Shown here piece after piece: positions 36,401 to 44,173 of a stretch of DNA of 64,000 nt. The stretch covers positions 5,084,001-5,148,000 of the forward strand of contig OZ244838.1 of assembly GCA_965220695.1 (NCBI GenBank), given 5' to 3'. The notes below the pieces were generated by a model, which saw only the letters and a list, made by a program, of their open reading frames with translations, was not told the origin of the DNA and ran no database searches. Numbering within the stretch: the first letter of the stretch is position 1; each line of letters starts with the position of its first letter. Made by a program: the position numbers and the translations under genes. Origin of the DNA: UBA9620 sp965220695 (GTDB taxonomy: Bacteria > Acidobacteriota > Vicinamibacteria > Vicinamibacterales > UBA8438).

Positions 36401-37225
36401 GCCCGGGAGGTGCGCTACCCCGCGGGACACGAGGTCGGGCGCAAGGGTGCGACCGAGGCGGTCGAACTCCTCATCGAAGGCTCGGTCGGATACTCGCCTG
36501 CCGCGAACGGCCGCGGGGACCTGCGGGCGCCCGGCGTCCTCGGACTGGAAGACGTGCTGCGGGGAGCGCCCACCACCCGCCCCACGTGGGCGCATGAGCC
36601 CTCCGTGTGCCTCCGTATCACGGCGGCTGATTTCATGGCCATGGTGTCCGACGACGTTTCGCTGGCGCAGGGACTGTTCCGGTTGTTGCTGGCCCCCGCC
36701 GGTCGACGACACGACCGCAGCCCGGCGCACCTGCCGGCGGTGACCACGCCGAACACGGAGCTGCAGCCGTTCGACAAGGCGATGCTCCTGCGACATCATC
36801 CCTTGTTCATGCGTGCCACGGCCGCCGATCTCCTCGCGCTAGTGAGCACCGCGCGCGAGCTGTCGCTGGCGGCCGGGGAACGGCTGTTTCTCGACGATGA
36901 CCCGGCCGCGCTGTATCTGGTCTTCGACGGCGCCGTGCGGCTCGAATCGGATGGCGCCGCTCCGCTGGTCGCGGGACCGGGGGGGACGCTGCTGGTCGCC
37001 GAGACGCTCGCGGGCGCGCTGGCCGGGTGGCGCGCTACGGCGGAACGTCCGTGCCGCATCCTGCGAGCGGAACGAGACGACGTGTTCCTGGTGTTGTCCG
37101 ATCGCGTGGACTTGCTGCAAGATGTCTTCAGCGGCGTCCTCGCCGGGGCATCCATGGCGCTGCCGGCGGAGCCGGCGCACGCGGGCGCCGTGGACGTGAC
37201 GACGCAGCCACGACCTGCCGATTGA
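33500..37225 (+). CDS. NTT-type transporter fused to HEAT repeats and two cNMP-binding domains
   Basis: The 1241-aa protein begins with a membrane domain of about twelve helices (residues 1-430) of the ATP/ADP-translocase-like (NTT/Npt1) family: YSFLAMTSYNILKPITRSQF, LANDIFDPRQAKRLFGFIGG, STMRYTLDKTTREVLFLPL. Residues 440-900 are HEAT-type helical repeats (VDVRAAALDALARL, PRVAVAAAAVV). Two cyclic-nucleotide-binding-like barrels follow: residues about 950-1065 (RIPIFECVSVDNLFRAI, YPAGHEVGRKG) and about 1090-1215 (HHPLFMRATAADLL, LSLAAGERLFLDDDPAALY). Such fusions occur in several environmental phyla; nucleotide transport is not proven for them, and the HEAT and cNMP parts imply sensing. ATG 33500 begins the conserved region. 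It is followed by two exported genes on the same strand. Confidence 0.8.
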   Translation: MRSLLYRMLGAVASIRGEETRPAMLMFAYSFLAMTSYNILKPITRSQFITALGADNLPYVLFAAGLLIGVVMHLYGRAIRRVPRQHVIPATQLAIVGLLLIFWALLRTGAVWVTVAFYFFGLILGILLISQFWTLANDIFDPRQAKRLFGFIGGGASLGGALGAGITAAIVEEVGSEQLLLVSAVALAGCTAIVLLLLRHHHVGEQAEFDVSDRGPGGREDVRLLARSRPLQVLALTVACAAAGAAVVDQQLNMAAEALRGDGGGDSIAAFLAQITAYLSLAGFVVQVALVSRIYRSAGIGVALLLLPIGFSASAAIILFTGALWAVAGARVLSSTMRYTLDKTTREVLFLPLAAEVRHRVKPFIDVTMDRVAKALTAVLLLACIQPWGLGLDWRQLSYASLAITGLWIAVALRAQREYLRSFRASIDARAITPDVVATSTAEAATVETLVEELSNPDPVGVLYAIEMLEALDKPHLITPLLLRHESAAVRVRALHALASGRSRVAQRWKGAVERMTRDDDVDVRAAALDALARLAGRDAAATMRSHLDDPEPRVAVAAAAVVARSAEEHDASLAEATFRRLIEDTRDTAVGGRIEAARALAKTEAPRFRALLVPLLYDHVVDVVIEAIKSARALGATDGLFLPGLISRLGDRTLKQPARETLVAYGEEFIPALRYMLENPHEHIWVKRHIPSTLALLPTQAAVDALVSSLDAADGFLRYKVIAALESIRRLHPALVVPGHVIEALVMRESTRYCNVLTLRHNLLQHAPSPHDTLLERALGERLERMLDRIYRLVGVLHDVGDVTAARHAIEHGGAAQRARALEYLDNLLRGQVRKRIMPLIDETPAAARIGHANLLLRTRPRDLDDTLAQLMHDTDPVIAATAIQFVARYVPGTLTDDLEWLGTHRSSTAARVTDTASWALARPTPGSERPPTGQGLPAAELADRLSRIPIFECVSVDNLFRAIESAREVRYPAGHEVGRKGATEAVELLIEGSVGYSPAANGRGDLRAPGVLGLEDVLRGAPTTRPTWAHEPSVCLRITAADFMAMVSDDVSLAQGLFRLLLAPAGRRHDRSPAHLPAVTTPNTELQPFDKAMLLRHHPLFMRATAADLLALVSTARELSLAAGERLFLDDDPAALYLVFDGAVRLESDGAAPLVAGPGGTLLVAETLAGALAGWRATAERPCRILRAERDDVFLVLSDRVDLLQDVFSGVLAGASMALPAEPAHAGAVDVTTQPRPAD

Positions 37226-37265
37226 CCCGGTTGCAGCCATCCCGCGTCGAGAAGGGAGGCCGTTC

Positions 37266-38084
37266 ATGCGCATATCTCACTGGTTGCCGGTCCTTGCGGC
37301 GGTGCTCTGCCTGACAGTCACCCACGCGCAGGACACGGCCGCCCCGGCGCTCTCCCGGGAGGCGATGGAGGCGTTCCTGCGCAACGCCGACTTGTCTGAT
37401 TTTCGAGACGCGGGCGGCGGCGTCACCGGGTCGCAGCGTGCGACCGCGTCGGACGATCAGATGACGCATGACGTTCACGTCCAGAACGTCGACATTCGCC
37501 GGGACAGATTCATCGTCCCCGGCGCCGAACCGCAAATCAACTTCAGGGACACCTACATCTACAACGTGGCCGCGTATCGCCTGGCCGCGCTTCTGGGGCT
37601 GGACAACGTACCCGTGTCGGTGCCGCGGACCATCGCCGCCGTTCGGTCTTCCGTCACGTGGTGGGTCGACGACGTGGCCATGACCGAGAAGGAACGGATT
37701 GCGCAGAACACACTCGGACCGAACCCGGCCGAGACGAGCCGGGAGTTCTACGCCATGTACGTGTTCGACGAGCTCATCCGGAATTCGGACCGGAATCAGG
37801 GCAACATGCTCTGGACGACCGACTGGAAACTGTGGCTCATCGACCATACCCGCGCATTTCGCGCCGACGTCGAACTGGACAAACCGGAGCGGATGGTGCG
37901 CATCGATCGGGCGCTGCTCGACAATCTGCGTGGTTTGACTGCGGACACGCTCGAGGAGGCGCTCGACGGCAGCCTCACCGGTCGCGAGCGATCGAATGTG
38001 ATAAAACGGCGTGACCTGTTGGTGCAGCATTTCGACACTCGAATCGCCCAGCTCGGCGAGAGTCTGGTGGTCATTGACGAGTGA
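37266..38084 (+). CDS. Exported kinase-fold protein (PI3K/HipA-like signature)
   Basis: The 272-aa protein starts with a signal peptide (MRISHWLPVLAAVLCLTVTHAQ). Residues 90-200 look like a kinase fold of the PI3K/HipA/FAM20 group. FRDTYIYNVAAYRLAALLGL matches an N-lobe helix, then VPVSVPRTIAAV. YVFDELIRNSDRNQGNMLW carries a catalytic-loop-like N173-S-D175-R-N177-x-x-N180. LWLIDHTRAF supplies a metal-binding D193. I cannot identify the usual N-lobe lysine. ATP is normally absent in the periplasm, so kinase activity there would be unexpected. AAGGGAGG precedes ATG 37266. It lies 40 bases downstream of the NTT-HEAT-cNMP gene and 38 bases upstream of a metallophosphatase. Confidence 0.6.
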   Translation: MRISHWLPVLAAVLCLTVTHAQDTAAPALSREAMEAFLRNADLSDFRDAGGGVTGSQRATASDDQMTHDVHVQNVDIRRDRFIVPGAEPQINFRDTYIYNVAAYRLAALLGLDNVPVSVPRTIAAVRSSVTWWVDDVAMTEKERIAQNTLGPNPAETSREFYAMYVFDELIRNSDRNQGNMLWTTDWKLWLIDHTRAFRADVELDKPERMVRIDRALLDNLRGLTADTLEEALDGSLTGRERSNVIKRRDLLVQHFDTRIAQLGESLVVIDE

Positions 38085-38122
38085 GGCTGCCAGCCGGTGC
38101 ACCCGGCGCCGGCCGAAAGTGA

Positions 38123-39385
38123 ATGATGATGCGCGGAAGCGATTGGTCGGTCGCACGTGTGGACCCGCGGAGCGTTGCCGCGGTGTTGCTGGTGCTGGTC
38201 GCCGCCGCCGGCTCGGGTCCCCCGGCCGACGCGCAACCTGGCGGCCGCGTGGTCGCCATCGGGGACATCCACGGCGCCGGCGATCGGCTGCACAGGATCC
38301 TGCGACAGAGTGGCGTGATCGACCGCGATCGCCGCTGGACCGGCGGTACTGCCACGCTGGTGCAGACAGGCGACTTCACCGACCGCGGCGCCCAGGTGCG
38401 CGAGGTCATGGACCTCCTGATGCAGCTCGAGGACAGCGCACGGGGCGAAGGTGGACAGGTCAGGGTGTTGCTGGGGAATCACGAGACGATGAACGTGACG
38501 GCCGACGTCCGGGACGTCACTGCCGCCATCTTCGCCAGTTTCGCCTCGAGCGAGGCAGACCAGCGGCGCGAAGACGCCTATCGACGCTATGCGGAGCATA
38601 CGGCACGGCGCCGTGCAGCCCTTGGCCGCCCCCTGCCGGACGTGCTGTCCCGCGACGAATGGATGCGCACCCACCCCGTCGGGTTCATCGAGTACATGGA
38701 GGCGATGGGACCCGACGGACGGTATGGCCGGTGGCTGCGGGAGAAGCCGATCGCCACCGTGGTCGGCGACACGGTCTTCCTGCATGGCGGCCTGAGCCCG
38801 GACCTGGAGGCGTCCAGTGTCGACGGCTTGAACGACGCCGCTCGAAAGGAAATCAAGCGCTTCGACCGGCACCGGCGCCATTTGATCGACACCGGCATCA
38901 TCCTGCCGTTCTCGACGTTGGAGGAGATCTTCGCGGCCGTGGCGCTCGAAGTGCTGGCATGGAACGACCGGTTGTCTCCGGGACCGCGTGAGCCGCATCA
39001 GCCGCCACCGACCGTGACGCGCGAGGAGAGTGCGCATCTCGACGTCCTGATGGACCTGCGCACCATCGCGAACTGGTCGATTGTCGACCCCGACGGTCCG
39101 CTCTGGTTCCGGGGATTCGCCCAGTGGTCCGATGAGGATGGCGCCGCGATCATTGGCGACCTGCTCAGTCGATTCGGCGTGACACGAGCGGTCGTCGGAC
39201 ATTCGGTCACCGCATCGCGGCGGATCACCGGACGCTTCGGACAACGGGTGATTCTCATCGACACCGGAATGCTGGAGGGTGTCTACGATGGCCGGGACTC
39301 GGCGCTGGAGTTGCTCGACGGGCGGATCACAGCGATCTATCCGGGTGAGCGCGTCCCGCTCGATGTCCATCCGCCGGGGCGGTAA
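38123..39385 (+). CDS. Exported calcineurin-like metallophosphatase
   Basis: The 420-aa protein has a signal peptide and the calcineurin-type metal motifs in order: GDIHG (D48, H50), GDFTDRG (D84, D87) and GNHE (N119, H120); the later His ligands lie in VFLHGGLSP and VVGHS. These form a di-metal phosphoesterase core similar to Shewanella-like protein phosphatases (Ser/Thr or Tyr). Extra helices between residues 130 and 200 are typical of that group. The first of three consecutive ATGs, 38123, is used. Its neighbour upstream is an exported kinase-fold protein, so a phosphorylation/dephosphorylation couple outside the cytoplasm is conceivable. Confidence 0.8.
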   Translation: MMMRGSDWSVARVDPRSVAAVLLVLVAAAGSGPPADAQPGGRVVAIGDIHGAGDRLHRILRQSGVIDRDRRWTGGTATLVQTGDFTDRGAQVREVMDLLMQLEDSARGEGGQVRVLLGNHETMNVTADVRDVTAAIFASFASSEADQRREDAYRRYAEHTARRRAALGRPLPDVLSRDEWMRTHPVGFIEYMEAMGPDGRYGRWLREKPIATVVGDTVFLHGGLSPDLEASSVDGLNDAARKEIKRFDRHRRHLIDTGIILPFSTLEEIFAAVALEVLAWNDRLSPGPREPHQPPPTVTREESAHLDVLMDLRTIANWSIVDPDGPLWFRGFAQWSDEDGAAIIGDLLSRFGVTRAVVGHSVTASRRITGRFGQRVILIDTGMLEGVYDGRDSALELLDGRITAIYPGERVPLDVHPPGR

Positions 39386-39470
39386 CAGGCGGTGACGCGT
39401 CACACCGCCGGCCGCAGGCCTGGCACCAGCGTCGAGTCTGCGACGCACGCTTCCTCGTAGGAGTTATCCC

Positions 39471-41450
39471 ATGCGCACTCGACACGCAGGTTTCATCGCC
39501 GTCGCCGCCACTGTCGTGCTGTCGGCCCAGCCCGCCGCGGCGCAGTACGGCGCCGCCGACGGCGAGTGGCGCAGCTACGGCGGTGACAACGGCGGCACCA
39601 AGTACTCCGCGCTGGACCAGATCGACGCCGGCAACTTCGACGATCTTCGCGTCGCGTGGCGCTGGCAGTCCGCCGACGCCGCGATTGACCTCGAGGCGCT
39701 GCGCGAGAGCGAGGAGGACCGGCCAATCTCGATCCGCGGTCTGCAGGCGACGCCGCTGATGGTCGATGGCGTGCTCTACCTCACGACCGCGCTCTATCAG
39801 GCGGCGGCCGTTGATGCCGGCACCGGCGAGACCCTCTGGGTGCACGACCCGCAGGCGTATCGGGGCGGCGATCCGACGCACGCATTCCGCTCGCGCGGCC
39901 TCGCCTACTGGACCGACGGCGACGACGCCCGAATCTTCTGGGGCACGAGCGAGGCATACCTGATGGCGGTCGATGCGCGCACCGGCGAACCGGTGCGCGA
40001 CTTCGGCGACAACGGCCGGGTCGATCTGACGGAGGGCGTGCCTCGGGCCGATCGCGGCGCGCAAAACTACCAGGGCCGCAACCTCGTGGGCGTCGCGTCC
40101 CCACCGGTCATCACGCGTGACGTCGTCGTCACACCGACCATCATCTCGGACTTCGTGATCCGCAAGGAAGCTCCGCCCGGCTGGGTCAAGGGCGTCGATG
40201 CGCGCACCGGCGACACGCGCTGGATGTTCCGTACGGTGCCGCGCGGCGACGACTTCGGCGCCGACACGTGGCTCAACGAGTCCTGGCGGTACTCCGGCAA
40301 CGCCAACATCTGGCCGCCGCTCAGCGCCGACGACGAACTCGGCTACGTGTACCTCCCGATCGGCACCGCCACCAGCGACTACTACGGCGGTCACCGCCTC
40401 GGCGACAACCTGTTCGCCGAAAGTCTGGTCGCTGTCGATGCCGAGACGGGACAGCGGGCCTGGCATTTCCAGGCGGTCCACCACGGGGTGTGGGATTACG
40501 ATTTTCCCGCCGCACCGACGCTGATCGACATCACGGTCGACGGACGTCCGATCAAGGCGATCGCGCAGGTCAGCAAGCAGGGCTTCACCTACGTCTTCGA
40601 CCGCGCCACGGGCGACCCGGTCTGGCCGATCGAGGAGCGGCCGGTCGAGACCGACACCGACCTCGAGGGTGAGGGACTGTCGCCGACGCAGCCGTTCCCG
40701 ACGAAGCCGCCGCCGTTCGAGTACCAGGGCCTCAGCATCGACGATCTCGTCGACTTTACCCCCGAGATCCGGGCGATGGCGGTGGAGGCCGTGCGGAACT
40801 TCCGCCTCGGGCCGCTGTTTACACCGCCGATGCTGAGCGTGGAGGGCGGGCTGCAGGGCACGATCCAGCGCCCGAACATCGCCGGCGGGGCAAGCTGGAG
40901 CGGGTCGGCGGCCGATCCCGAGACCGGTCTGCTCTACGTGCCGTCCGAGAACCGCTTCTCGGTCCTCAAGTACTACACGCCGGACCCCGCGGAGGGTGGC
41001 AATCTGCGGTACACGCAAGCCGATTTCGACAGCGGGACGCAACCGACGATGCCGCAGGGCCTGCCCCTGCTCAAGCCGCCCTATTCGCGGATGACCGCCA
41101 TCGACCTCAACGCGGGCGACCACGCATGGATGCAGCCCAACGGTGACGGAGACCGCTATCGCAATCATCCGCGGCTACGCGACCTCGACCTGCCGCCGCT
41201 CGGCGGCGAAGGACATGGCGGACCGCTGCTGACGAAGACGCTGCTCGTGAGCGCGCTGTCGGCCGGCGGTTCGGATGGCGGACCGCGGCTGGTGGCGCGC
41301 GACAAGGCGAGCGGGGAGATCGTCGGCTCGATCGACCTCCCGGGCGGCGCGATCGGGACGCCCATGACCTATATGCACGAGGGCGCGCAGTACATCGCGC
41401 TGACGATTGGCGGCGAGGTGCCCGGGTTGATCGCGTTGGCGCTGCCGTAA
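39471..41450 (+). CDS. PQQ-dependent dehydrogenase, glucose/quinate type
   Basis: The 659-aa periplasmic protein has a signal peptide (ending PAAAQ) and propeller motifs (WRSYGGDNGGTKYSALDQI, AVDAGTGETLWVHDP, AVDAETGQRAWHFQ, TYVFDRATGDPVWPIEE). The long insert with PTKPPPFEYQGLSIDDLVDF and the C-terminal GEGHGGPLLTKTLL match the membrane glucose/quinate-type branch, though here without the N-terminal membrane helices. It should oxidise a sugar or cyclic polyol with PQQ. No adjacent-cysteine disulfide and no heme motif are seen. GGAG eight bases before ATG 39471 supports the start. It differs clearly from the alcohol-type enzyme at 2983-4704 and is not a recent duplicate. Confidence 0.85.
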   Translation: MRTRHAGFIAVAATVVLSAQPAAAQYGAADGEWRSYGGDNGGTKYSALDQIDAGNFDDLRVAWRWQSADAAIDLEALRESEEDRPISIRGLQATPLMVDGVLYLTTALYQAAAVDAGTGETLWVHDPQAYRGGDPTHAFRSRGLAYWTDGDDARIFWGTSEAYLMAVDARTGEPVRDFGDNGRVDLTEGVPRADRGAQNYQGRNLVGVASPPVITRDVVVTPTIISDFVIRKEAPPGWVKGVDARTGDTRWMFRTVPRGDDFGADTWLNESWRYSGNANIWPPLSADDELGYVYLPIGTATSDYYGGHRLGDNLFAESLVAVDAETGQRAWHFQAVHHGVWDYDFPAAPTLIDITVDGRPIKAIAQVSKQGFTYVFDRATGDPVWPIEERPVETDTDLEGEGLSPTQPFPTKPPPFEYQGLSIDDLVDFTPEIRAMAVEAVRNFRLGPLFTPPMLSVEGGLQGTIQRPNIAGGASWSGSAADPETGLLYVPSENRFSVLKYYTPDPAEGGNLRYTQADFDSGTQPTMPQGLPLLKPPYSRMTAIDLNAGDHAWMQPNGDGDRYRNHPRLRDLDLPPLGGEGHGGPLLTKTLLVSALSAGGSDGGPRLVARDKASGEIVGSIDLPGGAIGTPMTYMHEGAQYIALTIGGEVPGLIALALP

Positions 41451-41670
41451 CACCCCATCATGCCTGGCCGGCCGGTTGTCGCCGGCTGGCTTCCCCGCCG
41501 CCCTCCCGCTGGTCTGAGCACCAGCGCCCCATTTCCGTGTTCGACGCTTGCGTCACCGCCCGCCGGTTGAGCGGGGGCGGCCTTTCTGGTGACATCGCTC
41601 ACGTGGTCGCCCATACGCCTCCTGACCGTCGGCGGGCGCTACGGCCGCATCAACGGCGTATGATGGTCGC

Positions 41671-41895
41671 ATGGTTGATGCGCTCTCGGTCGTCCACAGC
41701 GACCCGGAAATCTCGGGGGGCATGCCGGTTTTCCGCCGCACGCGGGTGCCGGTACAGGCGCTGTTCGACTACCTGGAAGGGGGAGAGACGCTCGACCAGT
41801 TCCTCGATCAGTTTCCGTCGGTCTCGAAGCAACAGGCGCTTGCCGCGCTCGATCTGGCTCGGGATTCCGTTCTTGCCCGTGCGCGTTCTGCTTGA
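41671..41895 (+). CDS. DUF433-family antitoxin
   Basis: The 74-aa protein has the DUF433 pattern: VHSDPEISGGMPVFRRTRVP followed by ALFDYLEGGETLDQFLDQFPSVSKQQALAALDLA. The family has a helix-turn-helix fold and is the usual antitoxin (VapB45-like) of DUF5615 toxins. Its 3' end overlaps the next gene by 17 bases. It probably represses its own promoter, but no operator is evident. No strong ribosome site precedes ATG 41671. Confidence 0.8.
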   Translation: MVDALSVVHSDPEISGGMPVFRRTRVPVQALFDYLEGGETLDQFLDQFPSVSKQQALAALDLARDSVLARARSA

Positions 41896-42199
41896 CGAGA
41901 ATCTGCCGCGTGCTCTCGCCCCCGAGATGACGGGACACGAGGTCAGCACCGTGCAGGCCGCAGGCTGGTCGGGCACGACGAATGGTGAGCTGCTTAGGCG
42001 CGCACAGGGGAGTTTCGATGTCCTGTCGAGGATGGATCGGGGTCTTCAGCACCAGCAGGATCCGAGTGCCCTTCATCTGCGCATCGTGGTCATTCGAGCG
42101 CCGTCGAACCGCATGGTTCATCTGAGGCCGCTTGTGGGCAGCATTCTGAACACTCTGACATCGTTGCCGCCTGGACAGTTGCGCGAGGTCGGCGGTTGA
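41879..42199 (+). CDS. DUF5615 PIN-like toxin
   Basis: The 106-aa protein starts VRVLLDENLPRALAPEMTGH and continues EVSTVQAAGWSGTTNGELL, FDVLSRMDRGLQHQQD and LRIVVIRAPSNR, which is the full DUF5615/Mut7-C-like PIN fold with acidic residues in LDEN and in MDRG. It is most likely a ribonuclease toxin neutralised by the DUF433 protein. GTG 41879 is used; a TTG six bases upstream is possible. The gene is full-length with no frameshift. Confidence 0.8.
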   Translation: MRVLLDENLPRALAPEMTGHEVSTVQAAGWSGTTNGELLRRAQGSFDVLSRMDRGLQHQQDPSALHLRIVVIRAPSNRMVHLRPLVGSILNTLTSLPPGQLREVGG

Positions 42200-42338
42200 T
42201 TCGACGCCGCCCATGCTCCCGGAACGTCGGTTGTCGCCCGCGACCTTCACGAACGCTTCTCTCATTACCGGACAATCCCGGCCAGCCCTCCGACTACTCC
42301 CTGCTCCTCATAGCGGTGCATCCGCACGACGTTGAGCG

Positions 42339-42408
42339 CTAGCCGCCCGTGGTGAAACCCCGCATCGCACCGAGAACTGGTCGTGACAATGCCGCGCCCG
42401 GCCAGTAC
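42339..42408 (+). repeat. 70-bp dispersed repeat, copy 3
   Basis: It begins CTAG, then CCGCCCGTGGTGAAACCCCG, and ends GGCCAGTAC. It is the same length as 6321-6390 with about five mismatches, in the opposite orientation. No gene ends at its TAG now. Confidence 0.75.
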
Positions 42409-42744
42409 CAGGCGCGACGAGGGAGCGAATTGGGGCATTTGTGACCGAGGAGCTAAGCGGATCGGCAGGTTTCCATGCCGATCCGCCCACAGTAGCGCCG
42501 CCAGCCGGGATGCAGCGTGAAATAGCAGAATTCCGCGGGGAAGCGCAGAATTCAGCGGGGTTCGAATGCATCCGATCCGACCAGGACCAGCCGCCAGCAT
42601 CGAATCAGACTCGACTCAGGCCCGTACGGACGTCCGGGATATTACCCCACGATCTCGCGTTCGTTGCCGCCGCGTTCGGTATTTGATCCAGCATCCTCCC
42701 GCCCGGCGATGACGTAGTGACAGGCCCCGCTGCGTTCGCCCGGC

Positions 42745-42772
42745 CACGCGGAGTTTCACCACCGGCTGTTAA
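42745..42772 (-). repeat. Partial stop-linked repeat, copy 4
   Basis: On the minus strand it reads TTAACAGCCGGTGGTGAAAC followed by TCCGCGTG, a diverged copy of the repeat core. It lies just upstream of the acyltransferase start and on the opposite strand. Confidence 0.4.
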
Positions 42773-42790
42773 GATGTCCCCCGTTCAGCG

Positions 42791-44134
42791 ATGACCGAAC
42801 CAGCGGGCAGGCAGTCTGGCAGCCGCCTCTTGTGGCGCATGGCGAGCCTCGCGGTGCGCATCTTCTACCGTGTCGAGCGGGTAGGCCCGGTCCTGCCGGA
42901 CGGGGCGCTGCTGCTCGTCGCCAATCATCCGAACACGCTGCTCGATCCGTCCATCGTTCAGGCGACGGCCGGCCGGCCGCTGCGGTTTCTGGCGAAGTCG
43001 ACCCTGTTCAAGGGGCAGATCATGAGCCCGCTTGTCCGGTGGTCCGGCGCCATACCGGTCTACCGGAGAATCGACCCGGGCGTGGATACCTCGCGCAACG
43101 TCGAGATGTTCGCGGCGGTGCAGGACGCGCTGGCCGGCGGACACGCCATCTGCCTGTTCCCCGAGGGCAAGAGCCATGTCAGCGGCCGCCTCGAGCCGCT
43201 GCGCACCGGCGCCGCCAGGATGGCGCTGACCAGTGCCGCGGCGGGCCATCCGGTCACGATCGTCCCGGTCGGTCTCAATTTCGACCGCTTGCCGATGTTC
43301 CGGTCGCGGATCGTCGCCATGTTCGGAACGCCGTTCGACGGGGCCGATCTCGTGGACACGTTCACACGCGAGCCCCGCACGGCGGCGCGCGCACTGACCG
43401 ATCGGATTGCCGACCGGCTGCGCCCGCTGCTGATCGAAGCGGACCCGCGCACGGACCTGCCGCTCGTCGCCAGGGTCGACCGTCTGTATGCCGCCGCGCG
43501 GGGGGTGTCGCGCGACCCGGAGGAGCAGGTGCGCCGGAGGCAGTTGATCGCCGCCGGCATGGACCGTCTGCGACGCGAGGATCCCGATCGCTATGGCGCG
43601 ATCCGTGAGGAATTCCGGTTGTACGACGCGCAGCTTCAGGCGTTCGGCCTTCGTGACCGCGATCTGGATCGCCGCATGCCGCCCCGGGAGGTCGCACGGT
43701 TCCTGTGCCGCGAAGGTGCGCGCGCGGTGGTGCTCGCGCCGCTGGCCCTGCTGGGCATGGCGTGCTTCACGCCGCCGTACTGGCTGACGTGGGTGTTCAG
43801 CAAGTGGGCGCCCGATCTGCAGAGCCGCGCCACGTGGCAGGTGGTGGGAGGCGTGCCGATCTACGGGATCTGGATCGCGGCGCTGGCCACCCTGATCGGG
43901 ACGTGGTTCGGACCGGGCGCCGCGATCGGCGCCGCCCTCCTCCTCCCCGTCCTCGCGTTCACCAGTCTGGTCGCGGTGGAACGCGAAACGGCCGCGCTGA
44001 AGCTGGTGCGGGCGTTCCTGGCCAGCCGGCAGACTCCGCTGCGGGCGCGCGCCAGTCTGCGCCGCCAGCGCGCCGCCCTCGCGGCCGTGCTCGATCACGT
44101 CAGAGACTGGCTGGACACCGGCCGGTCCGGCTAG
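42791..44134 (+). CDS. PlsC-type glycerolphosphate acyltransferase
   Basis: The 447-aa protein has an acyltransferase domain in residues 30-210: NHPNTLLDPS holds the catalytic His and Asp, FLAKSTLFKG follows, GAIPVYRR is block II, and LFPEGKSH is block III. It should transfer an acyl chain to a glycerol phosphate or a related acceptor at the inner membrane. The C-terminal 170 residues contain two hydrophobic pairs (VVLAPLALLGMACFTPPYWL and IYGIWIAALATLIG) and a basic tail, which make it longer than simple PlsC enzymes of about 250 aa. His and Asp are separated by five residues, one more than in classical HX4D, as in many relatives with NHPN. It is a stand-alone gene. Confidence 0.8.
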   Translation: MTEPAGRQSGSRLLWRMASLAVRIFYRVERVGPVLPDGALLLVANHPNTLLDPSIVQATAGRPLRFLAKSTLFKGQIMSPLVRWSGAIPVYRRIDPGVDTSRNVEMFAAVQDALAGGHAICLFPEGKSHVSGRLEPLRTGAARMALTSAAAGHPVTIVPVGLNFDRLPMFRSRIVAMFGTPFDGADLVDTFTREPRTAARALTDRIADRLRPLLIEADPRTDLPLVARVDRLYAAARGVSRDPEEQVRRRQLIAAGMDRLRREDPDRYGAIREEFRLYDAQLQAFGLRDRDLDRRMPPREVARFLCREGARAVVLAPLALLGMACFTPPYWLTWVFSKWAPDLQSRATWQVVGGVPIYGIWIAALATLIGTWFGPGAAIGAALLLPVLAFTSLVAVERETAALKLVRAFLASRQTPLRARASLRRQRAALAAVLDHVRDWLDTGRSG

Positions 44135-44173
44135 CCGCCCGCGCCGCACACCGCGCGGCGTCCGCCTCGACGC

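Larger units (their letters stand above)
42200..42790. other. Gene-free repeat-rich stretch
   Basis: About 590 bases without a believable gene. It contains the 70-bp dispersed repeat (42339-42408), a segment with reverse-complement similarity to 6165-6200 (GAATTC blocks and the core of CACGCTGCATCC near 42508-42545), and another partial stop-linked motif at 42745-42772. Short frames on both strands cross these repeats and show no domain. I interpret it as a landing site for small repeats. Confidence 0.6.

Noticed and set aside
42265..42600. Possible small genes in the gene-free stretch
   Set aside because: The frames run through dispersed repeats, lack ribosome sites and show no recognisable domain on either strand.
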